A stretch of DNA of 64,000 bases from Pseudofrankia saprophytica (GCF_000235425.2 NZ_KI912266.1:6501898-6565897); one strand, 5' to 3'; shown: positions 45,472 to 56,621, numbered from the stretch's first letter. The notes: a model not told the origin generated them from the letters alone. Numbers and translations: made by a program.

Positions 45472-45535
45472 GATCATGCCCGCGGCGGGACGGACCGACC
45501 TCGCCGACCACGCGGTGGGACTCGGTGGGACTCGG

Positions 45536-46504
45536 TCAGCCTCCGCAGCCGCCACCGCATCCACCGCCTCCACAGCCGCCCCCGCCGCCACAGCCGCCCC
45601 CGCCGCCGCAGCCGCCGCCGTCACCGCTGCTGCCGCCGCCGCTGGCGGACGGCTGTGGGAAGCCGAGCTGCTGGGCGAGGTCGCGGTCGGCCGCCCAGAT
45701 GGCGGCGGCGCCAAAGAGGGCGTATGCGTACGCGCGCTGGCCGGGGAGGCTGCCGGTGCGCAGTGGCGTCGAGCCACGGCGGGCGGCGGCGAGGACGCCG
45801 CGGCCGCGGCTGGTGAGGACCTCGAACCTCGTGCGCAGCACGGCGACGACGGCGATGACGACGGTGAAGATCAGCTCCACGACGAGGAAGCCGACCGGGT
45901 GGTGGCGGGCGGTGCCGGCGACCAGCCGGGTGAAGCCCACGAGGAGGAACGCCGTCGGCCACCAGGCGAGCTGGCGGTGCATCCGCGCCCGGGCGGGGGT
46001 GGCGACCAGTCCGAGGCCGACGAGCCGGCGGCGCAGCTCGCCGGCCGCCGGGCCGCGCGCGACCACCGAGGCCAGCATCGACATCCGCGGGCCGAACGCC
46101 GCGCCGGTCCCATCCCGGACCGCCCGCTGGAACGGGGTCAGCGCGCCCGGCATGGGAGCGCCAGCCGGTACGAGTTGGCCCGCCCTCGTCCCTGAGGCCA
46201 CGAGCCCCTGCTCCCGCAGCGCGACGACGGTGGCCTCCACGGCGCGCCGGGTGCCGCCGGCGAGGAAGGCGAGCTCCTCGGGCGCGAGGCCCGCGTTCGC
46301 GCCGCCGGCCGACCAGGTGGGCGAACCGTCTGCCGGGGCGCGCAGCCGCCATCGAACCAGCATGACCACGGTGGCGACCAGCCCCAGCGCGAGCAGGTAG
46401 CCGGCCCCGAAGGCCGGTCCGCTGATGCCCCAGGTAGGGCTGTCAGCCGCGGGCGCCTCGCCCGCCGCCAGGCCCACCGGCCCGGCCAGAAGATTCGTCG
46501 GCAT
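45536..46504 (-). CDS. TIGR04222-domain membrane protein with Gly/Cys-rich C-terminus
   Basis: Membrane protein of 322 residues. Features of the TIGR04222 family: an N-terminal helix (about 27-50), the cytosolic segment LAPEELAFLAGGTRRAVEATVVALREQGLV, two adjacent helices (about 175-215), DRDLAQQLGFPQPSAS, and a tail of Gly runs broken by single Cys (GGGCGGGGGCGGGGG pattern). The family is known only by this architecture; the tail resembles metal-binding or modified peptides but no function is established. ATG 46504 chosen as the first Met of the conserved part; no ribosome site is obvious. Confidence 0.85.
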   Translation of the reverse strand: MPTNLLAGPVGLAAGEAPAADSPTWGISGPAFGAGYLLALGLVATVVMLVRWRLRAPADGSPTWSAGGANAGLAPEELAFLAGGTRRAVEATVVALREQGLVASGTRAGQLVPAGAPMPGALTPFQRAVRDGTGAAFGPRMSMLASVVARGPAAGELRRRLVGLGLVATPARARMHRQLAWWPTAFLLVGFTRLVAGTARHHPVGFLVVELIFTVVIAVVAVLRTRFEVLTSRGRGVLAAARRGSTPLRTGSLPGQRAYAYALFGAAAIWAADRDLAQQLGFPQPSASGGGSSGDGGGCGGGGGCGGGGGCGGGGCGGGCGG

Positions 46505-46792
46505 AGAGAGAGCGTCACCGATGCTCGATGACGTCTCCAGATGTTCGACGGGCCGACTGCCGTCGTCTCCGCGACACCAGGGCGCCCAGCCCAGAGCCGA
46601 GTCGGCCGACTTCAACCCCTGGACTACTCGCATCGCCACCGTGGCCAGGCATCGGCGCGGCCACCAGGGCCGACGATGCCTGGCCACCCCGTCCCGGTTC
46701 GCTGGTGGAACGAGACCGGTTGATCACCACCTACGTGTTGCCGTCGTCGCGGATTCGGCCAGATCGCGAGCGCGACGACACGTTCGTGGCGA

Positions 46793-49300
46793 TCACCGGC
46801 CAGGGGGGGCCGGCCGCCTCGGTGCCAGGCCGGCGGCGGGGCGGCCGGGCGGCGGGGCGGCGTACATGGCGGGGACCGGGCGGGGCAGGCCGAGCTGGCC
46901 GTTCCTGGTCGTCGACTGGACCGGGACCAGCGGCGACACCGCGAGGCCGGTCGCCCAGGCCACGGCCAGGCCCCGGGGCGGGATCCGCGCCTCGGACCGC
47001 GCGTGCGCCGACGGCTGCTCGCGCGTGTCGTCCTGGCCAGCGGCGGCCAGCCCCGGTGCCGGTGCCGATGCCTGGCCGGACCCCTGGCTGTCCCGGCTGG
47101 GGGACGCGCCGGCGGTCTGGCTCTGCCGGGATACCCGCTGTGCCCAGTCCCCGAGCCACGCGACGACCCGGCCGCCGGCCAGCGGGGGCGAGATGAAGTA
47201 TCCCTGCACCTCGTCGCAGCGCCAGCTTGCCAGGGCCAGCCATGCGGCCTTCGTCTCCACGCCTTCGGCGACGATCCGCAGGTCCAGGGCGTGCGCCAGC
47301 GACACGGTCGAGCGGACGATCTCGGCGGCGGACGGGTCCCGGTGCATGTCCCGCAGGAACATCTGGTCCAGCTTGACCTCGTCGGCCGGCAGCTCCCGCA
47401 GGTAGGCGAGCGAACAGAAGCCGGTGCCGTAGTCGTCGAGGCTGACGCGCACGCCGAGCCCGCGCAGGTCGGCGAGCGTGCGCCCGGCCTGCTCTCTGGC
47501 GGTGATGACCGCCTCCTCGGTGACCTCGACGACGAGGGCGCGCGGCGCGAGCTCGTGGCGGCGCAGCGCGTCGCTGACCAGCTCGACGAAGCCCGCGTCC
47601 CCGATCATCGACGGCGGGACGTTCACGGAGACCGACAGCGCCGCGCCGGCCGCGTGCCAGGAGGCGCAGTCGGCGAGGGCGAGGTCCAGCACCCGGCGGG
47701 TGAGCTGCGGCATCAGGCCGGCCTGCTCCATCTCGGGCAGGAAGACGGCGGGGCCGCGCAGGCCCTCGCGCGGGTGCTGCCAGCGCACCAGCGCCTCCAG
47801 CCCGGTGACCCGGCCGGTGCGCGGGTCTGCCTTCGGCTGGTAGCGCAGCTCGATCTGGTTCTGCTCGAGGGCGCCACGCAGCTCGGCGCGCAGCCGCAGC
47901 CTCGCCCGGCCGGGCGACGTGGGCGCGTGCCGGCCGCGCTGGTAGGTGCGCTGGCCGACGCGGGTCAGCTTCGCCTCGTACATCGCCGCCTCGGCGTGAC
48001 GCAGCAGCTCGGCGGCGCTGCGGCCGTGCGCCGGGGCGTAGGCGATCCCGACGCTGACCTCGGTCTGCACCGGTATGTCGGCGAGCAGCACGGGGGTGCG
48101 CAGCGCGTCGCGCAGCCGGCTGGCGAGAAGTTCCGCCCGTCCGGGTCCGGCGTCGCGCAGCAGCACGGCGAACTCGTCGCCGCCGATCCGCGCGGCCAGG
48201 TCCGAGGGATGGATCAGGACGCGCAGCCGGTGGGCGACGACGGCGAGCAGCCGGTCGCCGCTCTCGTGGCCGAGAACACCGTTGATCTCCCGGAACCGGT
48301 CGATGTCGACGAGGACGAGCGCCGCCGGGGCGGCCTCCCGCACCCGGTGCTCGCCACCGCCGACGACCCGGGTCGCGGCGTCGAGGAAGGCCCGCCGGCC
48401 GACCAGGCCCGTCAGCTCGTCACGGCCGCGGAACCGGCGCAGCACCGGCTTCACCCGCGTCGTCAGCAGGCACAGCGAGGTGGCCACCAGCACCGAGGTG
48501 AGGAACCCGGCGCGGCCCGTCCAGCCGCCCCCGAACGCGCCGCGGCTCGCCAGCAGCGCGAGGCCGACCAGGACGGTGACGAGCAGGCCCACGACCAGCG
48601 CGATCAGCGGCCCGGTCGGACCGGGCGAGACCGGGCTCGCCAGGGCCACCGGCCGGCTGGACGGCACCGCGAATGCCGTGACACCGCCGCCGCCCGCTCC
48701 CGTACCGACACCGGGTCCCGTACCGGCACCCGCTGCCTGGCGGTCGCCAGCGCCGAGGCCGGCGGTTGGCCGTCCGCCGCGCGGACCGGCGCCGCGGCGG
48801 TGGACCACGCGGCGCCAGCCCGCGAGCGCCGTCCGGGGAAGCACGGGGAACCTGGCCGCGAGCCCCGAGGCGACCAACCCGCTGGCGTTCGCCCCGACCG
48901 GGCTCACCAGCGCGCGGCCCACCGGGGTCGGCGGGACACCCGGCATCCTCCGGGCCATCGGCGTCGTGGGGCTGTCCCCGCCCACCGCCAGCTCCTGCAC
49001 GGCAGCCGCGAGATCTCGCATCCCAGCGCCCACGTCCCGCGCGGCCGCCACCGCCGCCGCGGCGGGCTGGGCTCCGGCGGCCGGCTCGGCCGCCACCGGA
49101 GCGGGCGCCGCCAGGTCGTCGACCGGTCGCTTACCGGGCCTCCCCACCGTCCCGGCCCGGGGCTCCCCCCGCGTCGCACCGCCGCCCGCGCCCGTCGTGG
49201 CCGCTGTGTCCTCGGTCTGTTCGGCTGGCCGCGGTCGAGCCGTGGCCAGGCCTCCATCCGTCCCGGCCGCGGTCCGCGCTGCGGTCCCGGCCGCCGTCAT
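46793..49300 (-). CDS. Membrane GGDEF-EAL cyclic-di-GMP enzyme
   Basis: Protein of about 835 residues with a low-complexity N-terminus, two or three membrane helices (about 235-285, GPLIALVVGLLVTVLVGLALLAS), a GGDEF domain (about 295-450) and an EAL domain (about 480-720). Both catalytic signatures look intact: ARIGGDEFAVLLRD (about 372) for diguanylate cyclase, and GLEALVRWQHP (about 502) with SLDDYGTGFCSLAYLRELPADEVKLDQ for phosphodiesterase. It therefore could make and break c-di-GMP; net activity cannot be told. No sensor domain other than the membrane region. The tail after 720 is disordered. Start uncertain: any of several codons in the N-terminal region is possible. Transcribed alone. 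Confidence 0.88.
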   Translation of the reverse strand: MTAAGTAARTAAGTDGGLATARPRPAEQTEDTAATTGAGGGATRGEPRAGTVGRPGKRPVDDLAAPAPVAAEPAAGAQPAAAAVAAARDVGAGMRDLAAAVQELAVGGDSPTTPMARRMPGVPPTPVGRALVSPVGANASGLVASGLAARFPVLPRTALAGWRRVVHRRGAGPRGGRPTAGLGAGDRQAAGAGTGPGVGTGAGGGGVTAFAVPSSRPVALASPVSPGPTGPLIALVVGLLVTVLVGLALLASRGAFGGGWTGRAGFLTSVLVATSLCLLTTRVKPVLRRFRGRDELTGLVGRRAFLDAATRVVGGGEHRVREAAPAALVLVDIDRFREINGVLGHESGDRLLAVVAHRLRVLIHPSDLAARIGGDEFAVLLRDAGPGRAELLASRLRDALRTPVLLADIPVQTEVSVGIAYAPAHGRSAAELLRHAEAAMYEAKLTRVGQRTYQRGRHAPTSPGRARLRLRAELRGALEQNQIELRYQPKADPRTGRVTGLEALVRWQHPREGLRGPAVFLPEMEQAGLMPQLTRRVLDLALADCASWHAAGAALSVSVNVPPSMIGDAGFVELVSDALRRHELAPRALVVEVTEEAVITAREQAGRTLADLRGLGVRVSLDDYGTGFCSLAYLRELPADEVKLDQMFLRDMHRDPSAAEIVRSTVSLAHALDLRIVAEGVETKAAWLALASWRCDEVQGYFISPPLAGGRVVAWLGDWAQRVSRQSQTAGASPSRDSQGSGQASAPAPGLAAAGQDDTREQPSAHARSEARIPPRGLAVAWATGLAVSPLVPVQSTTRNGQLGLPRPVPAMYAAPPPGRPAAGLAPRRPAPPGR

Positions 49301-49913
49301 GATCGGGCCACGGGAATGTCACGTGGCACCGGAGTCCGGCTTCGCCCCTGCATCGGTCCCCCATTGGTGATGCCTACTTGCCTGAGCGCCCGCAATGCCG
49401 CCTCCCACGGCCTTTCCGGACGCCTGCGACGAACGCCGTGCCCCGGCACCGCGGCCGCCTTCACCACGGTTGTCGCATTCGGCCGCACAGCGTGCTGGCC
49501 CCTGTCCCGGGGCCACTGGCGGACCGGCTGGCGCGACGTAGGCAAGCCCTCCCGAGTTCGGGCGGTTCATGCCGTGCCGTGCCGTCCGACCACACCGCGC
49601 ATGGCTCGGGAGGTTATCCGAATCCCGGCGAATTCTGGATGGGCACTTGTGGGACCGACTGCGCGCCATCACGCCCGCGGGGACGCCTCGGTCCCGGATT
49701 CTCGCTGGTGAGCATGGCAAAACCGCAGGCCACCTCTGCCGAGTGCCACGACGTTGCCTCTTTCGCCCTTCGTCGGCCACGCGCGGGCTCCGGTATCAGG
49801 GGTGCCCGTAAGGCCCGTCGATCCGGGTATGTCGACCCAAGCCAGGAGACCCACGTCGCCTGACGATCACGTGAGGCGACGACACTCCCGGAATATTCAC
49901 CGCTTGTCGCCTC
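49301..49913. other. Gene-free stretch with hairpins
   Basis: No convincing gene in 613 bp; open frames here are Arg/Pro-rich noise. Near its right end, CGTCGCCT (49854-49861) pairs with AGGCGACG (49874-49881), and GAGGCGAC (49873-49880) can alternatively pair with GTCGCCTC (49906-49913), directly after the small-protein stop. These are candidate terminators for the sortase operon. Confidence 0.5.
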
Positions 49914-50072
49914 TCAGCGCCTTATGGTGACATCGTTGAGGGGTACCCAGGGCTCGATCGCCGGGAAGACCACGAAGAGCAGCAGCGTCACGACGCCGGC
50001 CGCCAGCAGCAGTGCCAGCAGCACCCGCACCGGAATCGGCCCCGGCAGATGGCGGTAGATCCAGCCGTACAC
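49914..50072 (-). CDS. Small membrane protein coupled to class E sortase
   Basis: A 52-residue protein starting MYGWIYRHLPGPIPVRV, with one membrane helix (about 17-37, Leu/Val/Ala-rich) and a short outside or inside tail ending PLNDVTIRR. GTG 50072 stands 3 bp after the sortase stop and has GGGGAGG about 8 nt upstream inside the sortase 3' end, so expression is certainly linked. Small proteins of this wording (YGWIWRHLPGP..., NDVTV) are, from memory, common in actinomycetes next to sortase or cell-division genes, but have no assigned function. It may help localise or regulate the sortase. It is short enough to be missed by gene callers. Confidence 0.85.
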   Translation of the reverse strand: MYGWIYRHLPGPIPVRVLLALLLAAGVVTLLLFVVFPAIEPWVPLNDVTIRR

Positions 50073-50075
50073 GAG

Positions 50076-51131
50076 TCAGGCCTCCCCTGAAGCGAACGGC
50101 ACCCCGGCGCCCGGCGCCTTCATAACGGTTCTGTCGAGCGAGGCGAAGACGATGAGCCTGCTTTTTGCCGAGTACTTGGGGTGACAGGTCGTCATCGTCA
50201 GAACGGCCGCCGTGGGTGTGGCCCCGGGGTGTTCCGGGACCGGGGCGGTCACGTCGATCCGGTCGGGTGCGACAACCTCCGACCTGGTCATTCGATAGAC
50301 GTAGTAACGGTCAGAGACCTCCACTACCACCGGATCGCCGGTGCGCAGCTCATCCAACCGGTTGAACGGTTTCCCATAGGTGGTCCGGTGACCTGATACA
50401 ACAAAGTTGCCCGTTTCCCCTGGCATCGCCGTTCCGGGATAATGCCCGGGCCCTTCCTCCAGCTGGGCCTCGCCGACTCCCTCGACGACGACGGGCGCGT
50501 AGTCGTCGCCGAGGCGCGGAATGTGCAGCACCGCGAAGCCCTGACCGACGGCCGGTTTCGGCCGCGTCGCGGGCGGTGGCTGCGACGGCTTCGCGGGCGG
50601 TTTGGTGGCCGGCCCGTGCCAGGACGCGGTGAGCCGGTCGTGCAGCCTGCTCTGCGACCTCGCCTGGAACAGGTCGGTGATCCACAACTGGTAGGCCAGG
50701 AACAGCGCGACGAGCAGACCCAGGGTGATGAGGAGCTCTCCCACCGCGCGCACGGCCGCGGCGCCCACTCGTCCAAGCCGCGGCCGCGGCGGCTGGCCCG
50801 GCGGCGGGGCACTCGGCGGCGCCGCCGAGCCGCGGCCACCGTCTGAGCGGCCACCGTCTGGGCGGCCGTCGTCCGCGCGGCCGTCGGGCGGGCCGGCCTG
50901 GCGCGGCACCTGGCCGGCGGGGCCGTCGGCGACCTGGCGCTCCTCGCGGCCGCCGGCCACCAACCCGGCCCCGCGCCATGCCTCGTCCCGGTCCTGAGCC
51001 TGGTTCTGGGCTTCCCGAGCCTGGTCCTGGGCTCCCTGGGCCTGTTCCCGGGCCCGAGCCCGGGCCGCGCTGCCGGCGGGGACACCGGCCGGGTACTCGT
51101 CCACCGGGTCGCCGTCCGCCGCTCCCACCAT
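50076..51131 (-). CDS. Class E sortase
   Basis: Membrane-anchored transpeptidase, 351 residues, that cleaves LAxTG-type sorting signals and links surface proteins to peptidoglycan or pilin. The first 130 residues are charged and low in complexity; a membrane helix follows (about 132-152, LLITLGLLVALFLAYQLW). The sortase beta-barrel has FAVLHIPRLGDDYAPVVVEGV, the catalytic His in FVVSGHRTTYGKPF (about 247), the Cys in LTMTTCHPKYSAKSRLIV (about 315) and the Arg eight residues later. No LPxTG/LAxTG substrate gene is adjacent. It is followed by the 52-residue membrane protein. A short AT-rich stretch (51141-51166) upstream holds promoters for this and possibly the divergent gene. Confidence 0.92.
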   Translation of the reverse strand: MVGAADGDPVDEYPAGVPAGSAARARAREQAQGAQDQAREAQNQAQDRDEAWRGAGLVAGGREERQVADGPAGQVPRQAGPPDGRADDGRPDGGRSDGGRGSAAPPSAPPPGQPPRPRLGRVGAAAVRAVGELLITLGLLVALFLAYQLWITDLFQARSQSRLHDRLTASWHGPATKPPAKPSQPPPATRPKPAVGQGFAVLHIPRLGDDYAPVVVEGVGEAQLEEGPGHYPGTAMPGETGNFVVSGHRTTYGKPFNRLDELRTGDPVVVEVSDRYYVYRMTRSEVVAPDRIDVTAPVPEHPGATPTAAVLTMTTCHPKYSAKSRLIVFASLDRTVMKAPGAGVPFASGEA

Positions 51132-51306
51132 GGGAGCACCTTAGGTTATTGAAACATCACTTTACGTGAACAGCATGCCCCCTCTCCGGTCCACGCGGCG
51201 TCCCGACACGGAGCGGATCCGCCCGTCACGCCCGCACCGGAACTACAATCGGCGATCACGAGATGACGTATTGTTCTCTGCCGCGTCGGACAAAGGATCC
51301 TTGCCC

Positions 51307-52704
51307 GTGCCGCACAGTCTCCGGCCAGTGTCGCCGGGATCATCGTTGCCCCCGGGATCAGGAGGGACCCCCGAGACGCCCCGCGTCCTGCTTCTCACCG
51401 CGCAGGCCGGACCGGGAGTCGACCGCTACGTCGCCGCCGTCGAGGAGGCGCTGCTCGCCGGCGGCGCCACGCTGACCAGGCTGGACCTGCCTTCGGCGGG
51501 CCTCGCCGACAGCATCGACCGGCCCGAGACGGCGGCGCGGCCCGCCGAACCGGAGCGCCGTGGCCTGCTGGCCCGGCGCGCCGACCTGCTCGCGAGGACG
51601 CCGTTCGGCGCGGGCGTCGGCCCGCAGCCGGGCACCGGCGCCCAGCTGGCGGCGCGGGTGGACGTCGCACGTCGGGCGGCCGGGGCCGCGCGCCGGTTCG
51701 GCCACCTCGACGCGCTCGTCGCCGGCCACCCGTCCCTGATCAAGACCGCCGCCGGGGCGGCATCGCTCGGCGGGGCGCGCCGGGTCCCGGTGCTCTGCTA
51801 CGGGGCCGACATCTGGCGGATACCGCCTACCGACCGGGCGCTGCTCGCGCGTCACCCGCTGATCTATCCGGTGACGGTCAGCTCGTTCTGCGCGGGAGCG
51901 CTCGCCGGCACGCGGCTCGCCCGGCTGCTGCCGCCCGGGGTGCCGGCGCGCTGGCGCGCCGCGCTGCTGGCGGAGGGTGGCCGGCGCCGGCCACATCCCC
52001 CGGTACCGACGGTGCTGAGCGTCTTCCCGCTCGCCGCCTGGGCCGACAAGGGGCTGCCGACGCTGCTGGCCGCTCTGGAGGTGACGCGCGCCGAGCTCGG
52101 CCCGGTGCGCCTCGTGGTCGCGGGGCGGGGCCCCGCGCCGGGCGCGCTGCTCGAGCTGATGTCGGCGACGCCGGACGCCGAGCTGCACGAGTCCCCCGAG
52201 GACGAGACCCTGGCCCGGCTGTACGCGACCGCCGACCTGTACGCGCTGTGCACCAGGACGAGGACCGGCGGGACGCGCCCGTGCGGCGAGGGGTACGGCC
52301 TCACGCTGTTGGAGGCGCAGCTCGCCGGCTGCGCCGTCGTCGGCCCGGCGCACGGCGGCTCGCGCGACGCCTACCAGGAGGGCGTCACCGGCGTGACCCC
52401 CGTGGACGAGTCCCCGCGGGCGCTGGCCGACGTGCTCGTCGGCCTGCTGCGCGACCGTGCCCGGCTGACCAGGACCGGCCGGCGTGGCGCCGAGTGGGCC
52501 GAGCTGGTCACCCGCCCCGACGACCACCTGCGCGCGGTCTTCCAGACGCTGCTAGGCGGCCCGCCCACCGTGCCGCCCGGCCCGCCCGCCGCCGCAGCGG
52601 TCGCGGCGGCGGTCCAGAACGGGTCGGCGCCACCCGACCAGCGAACGGCTCCCGACCGTCCCAGGACCCTGCCCGCCGCCTCCCTCGCCTGGCCGCGCGA
52701 CTAG
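51307..52704 (+). CDS. GT4-like glycosyltransferase
   Basis: Putative GT-B glycosyltransferase, 465 residues. GTG 51307 is chosen with AAAGGA 9 nt upstream; a GTG at 51166 would add 47 poorly conserved residues. The N-domain begins PRVLLLTAQAGPGVDRYVAAVEEALLAGGATL; the C-domain has VLSVFPLAAWADKGLPTLLAALEV, PVRLVVAGRGPAPG, LARLYATADLYALCTR and YGLTLLEAQLAGCAVVGPAHGGSRDAYQEGVTG. It shares the same unusual plan with the gene at 41806-43296 (same N-terminal wording and donor-site loop), so the two are paralogues 8 kb apart. Tail of about 45 residues is Ala/Pro-rich. Substrates unknown; a polyketide- or envelope-glycan role is equally possible. Confidence 0.8.
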   Translation: MPHSLRPVSPGSSLPPGSGGTPETPRVLLLTAQAGPGVDRYVAAVEEALLAGGATLTRLDLPSAGLADSIDRPETAARPAEPERRGLLARRADLLARTPFGAGVGPQPGTGAQLAARVDVARRAAGAARRFGHLDALVAGHPSLIKTAAGAASLGGARRVPVLCYGADIWRIPPTDRALLARHPLIYPVTVSSFCAGALAGTRLARLLPPGVPARWRAALLAEGGRRRPHPPVPTVLSVFPLAAWADKGLPTLLAALEVTRAELGPVRLVVAGRGPAPGALLELMSATPDAELHESPEDETLARLYATADLYALCTRTRTGGTRPCGEGYGLTLLEAQLAGCAVVGPAHGGSRDAYQEGVTGVTPVDESPRALADVLVGLLRDRARLTRTGRRGAEWAELVTRPDDHLRAVFQTLLGGPPTVPPGPPAAAAVAAAVQNGSAPPDQRTAPDRPRTLPAASLAWPRD

Positions 52705-52743
52705 GCCGGGCCAGGCAGGCAGGCCAAAGCCAGGTGGGCGGGG

Positions 52744-53166
52744 TCAGGGGCGGGCGGCGCGCAGCCGGGTGAGCAGGGCGTACTCGTCGAAGTAGAGGCG
52801 GTTCTCGACGACCCGGCCGGCGCGGACCCGGTAGACCTCGGCGATCCGCAGGCTGACCCGGGCGCCGGTCGGCTCGGCCCGCGCACCCCACGGGCTCACG
52901 TAGGCCCCCACGTGCGTGGCCGTGAGGGTGTACTCCTCGACGACCATGTCGTCCTGCTCGACCAGGAGGTGGGTCTCGGCCGCGAGGTCGGCGAAGGCCC
53001 CGAGGAAGGCGTCGACGTAGGCCGTCGCCGCGTCCCGGCCGCGCGCGACCACGCCGCCGGGGGCCTCGAGGACCAGCTCGTCGTCGAGCAGCTCGGCGAG
53101 CGCCGCCGCGTCGTCCGCCTCGAAGGCGGCCAGCACCCGCCGTACCGTCTCCAACGCCGCGCCCAC
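52744..53166 (-). CDS. SnoaL-like nuclear transport factor 2 family protein
   Basis: NTF2-fold protein, 140 residues. Core segments VRRVLAAFEADDAAALAELLDDELVLEAPGG, AATAYVDAFLGAFADLAAE and SLRIAEVYRVRAGRVVENRLYFDEYALL match the SnoaL/ester-cyclase group. Such proteins act as isomerases, hydrolases or cyclases on small hydrophobic substrates, or have no known role. Convergent with the glycosyltransferase gene and downstream of sigA on the same strand, behind the sigA hairpin. Start ATG 53166 lies in the right place for the fold. Confidence 0.8.
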   Translation of the reverse strand: MGAALETVRRVLAAFEADDAAALAELLDDELVLEAPGGVVARGRDAATAYVDAFLGAFADLAAETHLLVEQDDMVVEEYTLTATHVGAYVSPWGARAEPTGARVSLRIAEVYRVRAGRVVENRLYFDEYALLTRLRAARP

Positions 53167-53209
53167 GACCGCCCCGCGCCCTTCCCTCGCCGCGTCTGCC
53201 TCAGGCGTC

Positions 53210-53230
53210 GCGCCCGCCCGCGGCGGGCGC
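53210..53230 (-). terminator. Hairpin after sigA
   Basis: Perfect 9-bp stem GCGCCCGCC / GGCGGGCGC with a 3-base loop, 13 bp after the sigma-factor stop on the minus strand. Confidence 0.55.
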
Positions 53231-53242
53231 CCTGGTGCCGGT

Positions 53243-54421
<1,179 letters not shown>

Positions 54422-54464
54422 GGGCGGAATCTCGTCACTTCCTTCTCGGCGGGATCGACCCAGG

Positions 54465-56396
54465 TCACGTGGCACCGCTGCCTCGTCCCCGGAGTTCTTT
54501 CTTGTACTGTTCGAGCGCTATGAGCTCGCCGAACGCCTGGTTGAACGCCTCGGGGTCGTTCACCGGATTCAGCCGCTGGACCCGCGACTTCACCTCGTTG
54601 ATCCGGCGGTCGACGGCCGTCTCCTGCACCCGCGCCAGCTGCGCGGCGACGTAGCCGTCGTCGACCTCGTGGTCCACCAGCATCGGCTCGACCGCGAGCG
54701 CCGTGACCAGCCGCGCGACCGGCTCGTGCGGGGTCGCCGCGACCACCAGGGCCACCCAGCTGGGCACGTCGCCTGCGGCGGCGAGCCCGGCGCAGACGCC
54801 GCCGGCGGCGGCGATCGCCGCGAGCACCGCGCGGTGCTCGGGCACCGTGAACACCTCGGGGTCGAGCTGGTCGAACATCGGCCCGGCAAGCCCGGGGCAC
54901 TGCACGGCGATCTTGAGCGTCTCCCGCTCGACGATCACCGCCGGGTCGTCGGGGCCGCCGGGCGGGCCGCCGCGGCCGCCCCGCGGGGCCGCCGCGGCGG
55001 CCGGCCGACCGGTGCCCTTGCCGCCGCGGCGGCCGGGCGGGCCGTCGAGCATCGGCGCCGACGGGTGCTCGGCGACGCGGCGCAGCACGAACTCCTCGTC
55101 GTTGAAGCCTGTCCACCGGTCGAGCTGGACGGTGTAGCGCTGCCGCAGCGACCAGTCCTTGACCCGGTTGACGATCGGAGCGGCGGCGTCGAGCGCCGCG
55201 ACGCGGCCCTCGATGCTGTCGAGGTCGTGACGGCCGACCACCTGCCGCAGCGCGAACTCGACCAGCGGCACCCGGCTCGCGACGAGGTCGCGTACGGCCG
55301 CGTCACCGTGAGCCAGCCGCAGATCGCACGGGTCGAGCCCGGACGGCTCGACGGCGACGTAGGTCTGGGTGACGAAGCGCTCCTCGTGCTCGAAGGCACG
55401 CATCGCCGCCTTCTGCCCGGCCGCGTCGCCGTCGAAGGCGAAGATGACCTCACCACGCTGGGCGTCGGAGTCCATCAGCAGCCGGCGGACGGTGCCGACA
55501 TGGTCCGACCCGAACGCGGTGCCACAGGTCGCGACGGCCGTGGCGACGCCGGCGAGATGGCAGGCCATCACGTCGGTGTAGCCCTCGACGACGACGACCT
55601 GGTAGCGGCGGGCGATCTCGCGGCGGGCGAGGTCGGCGCCGTAGAGCAGGTGCGCCTTCTTGAACAGCGGTGTCTCGGGGCTGTTGAGGTACTTGGGGCC
55701 GGCCTTCTCGTCGTCGTCCGCGAGCCGTCGCCCGCCGAAGCCGACGACCTCGCCGGACAGATCCCTGATCGGCCAGACGAGCCGGTGGCGAAACCGGTCG
55801 ACCAGCCCGCCACGGGCGCTCCGCTTGGCCAGCCCGCCGAGCTCCAGCTCCTCGGCGGTGAACCGGCGGGCGAGCAGGTGGCGGGTCAGCTCGTCCCAGC
55901 CCTGCGGGGCGTAGCCGACACCGAAGTGGGCCACGACGTCGGCGCCGAAGCCGCGGGCGGCGAGGAAGTCCCAGCCGGCGCGGGCCGATGGCGCCGCGGA
56001 CAGCTGCTCGGCGTAGAACTGGGCGGCGGCGCGGTGGGCGTCCAGCAGGCGCTGACGCTGGCTGGTGACCGAGCGGCTGGTCGTGCCGCCGCCCTCATAG
56101 GTCAGGGTGACGCCGGCCTTGCGGGCGAGCCGCTCGACGGCCTCGGGGAAGCTCAGCCCGTCGATCGCGCGGACGAAGTGGATGACGTCGCCGCCCTGCT
56201 CGCAGCCGAAGCAGTGGTAGACCCCGGTCGACGGCCTGACGTTGAACGAGGGCGTCTTCTCTTCGTGGAACGGGCACAGCCCGCGCAGGTTGTCACTGCC
56301 GGCCGGGCGCAGCTGGACGTGCTCGCCGATGACGTCCTCGATCCGGGCCCGCTCGCGGATGAGGGCGATGTCCGCGTCGCGGATGCGTCCGGCCAA
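54465..56396 (-). CDS. dnaG: DNA primase
   Basis: Primase of 643 residues that lays RNA primers for replication. Start TTG 56396 ([27 protein letters not shown]) has a strong GGGGAGGGA site 4 nt upstream. The zinc-binding domain CHC2 is seen in [14 protein letters not shown] and [15 protein letters not shown] (about 40-65). The core has [17 protein letters not shown] and [19 protein letters not shown] of the TOPRIM fold (about 265-330). The C-terminal DnaB-interacting domain (about 440-643) has a Gly/Arg-rich linker [20 protein letters not shown]. Upstream is dgt, downstream sigA, all on one strand. Confidence 0.96.
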   Translation of the reverse strand: MAGRIRDADIALIRERARIEDVIGEHVQLRPAGSDNLRGLCPFHEEKTPSFNVRPSTGVYHCFGCEQGGDVIHFVRAIDGLSFPEAVERLARKAGVTLTYEGGGTTSRSVTSQRQRLLDAHRAAAQFYAEQLSAAPSARAGWDFLAARGFGADVVAHFGVGYAPQGWDELTRHLLARRFTAEELELGGLAKRSARGGLVDRFRHRLVWPIRDLSGEVVGFGGRRLADDDEKAGPKYLNSPETPLFKKAHLLYGADLARREIARRYQVVVVEGYTDVMACHLAGVATAVATCGTAFGSDHVGTVRRLLMDSDAQRGEVIFAFDGDAAGQKAAMRAFEHEERFVTQTYVAVEPSGLDPCDLRLAHGDAAVRDLVASRVPLVEFALRQVVGRHDLDSIEGRVAALDAAAPIVNRVKDWSLRQRYTVQLDRWTGFNDEEFVLRRVAEHPSAPMLDGPPGRRGGKGTGRPAAAAAPRGGRGGPPGGPDDPAVIVERETLKIAVQCPGLAGPMFDQLDPEVFTVPEHRAVLAAIAAAGGVCAGLAAAGDVPSWVALVVAATPHEPVARLVTALAVEPMLVDHEVDDGYVAAQLARVQETAVDRRINEVKSRVQRLNPVNDPEAFNQAFGELIALEQYKKELRGRGSGAT

Positions 56397-56621
56397 CGGT
56401 CCCTCCCCTGCGCGTCCGGCCCGTGCCGGTCAGTCGACGAGCGGACTCGGCCGACGGCGAGATCCTGCCGCGTGCCGACGCCGGGTGGGTGAGATGGGCA
56501 CCTGCCAGGTATGAGAACCTGGCGTACCGGCCCAGCTCATCAACCATCACCGGGCACAGCACAACGGCACACACGGTCGCCGCCCACGCAAGTGCCGCCC
56601 ACACAACCCCTACGCGCTGAT

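Noticed and set aside
49378..49863. 161-residue frame on the plus strand
   Set aside because: Arg/Pro-rich composition with rare-codon-like third positions, no ribosome site and no recognisable motif; typical high-GC noise.
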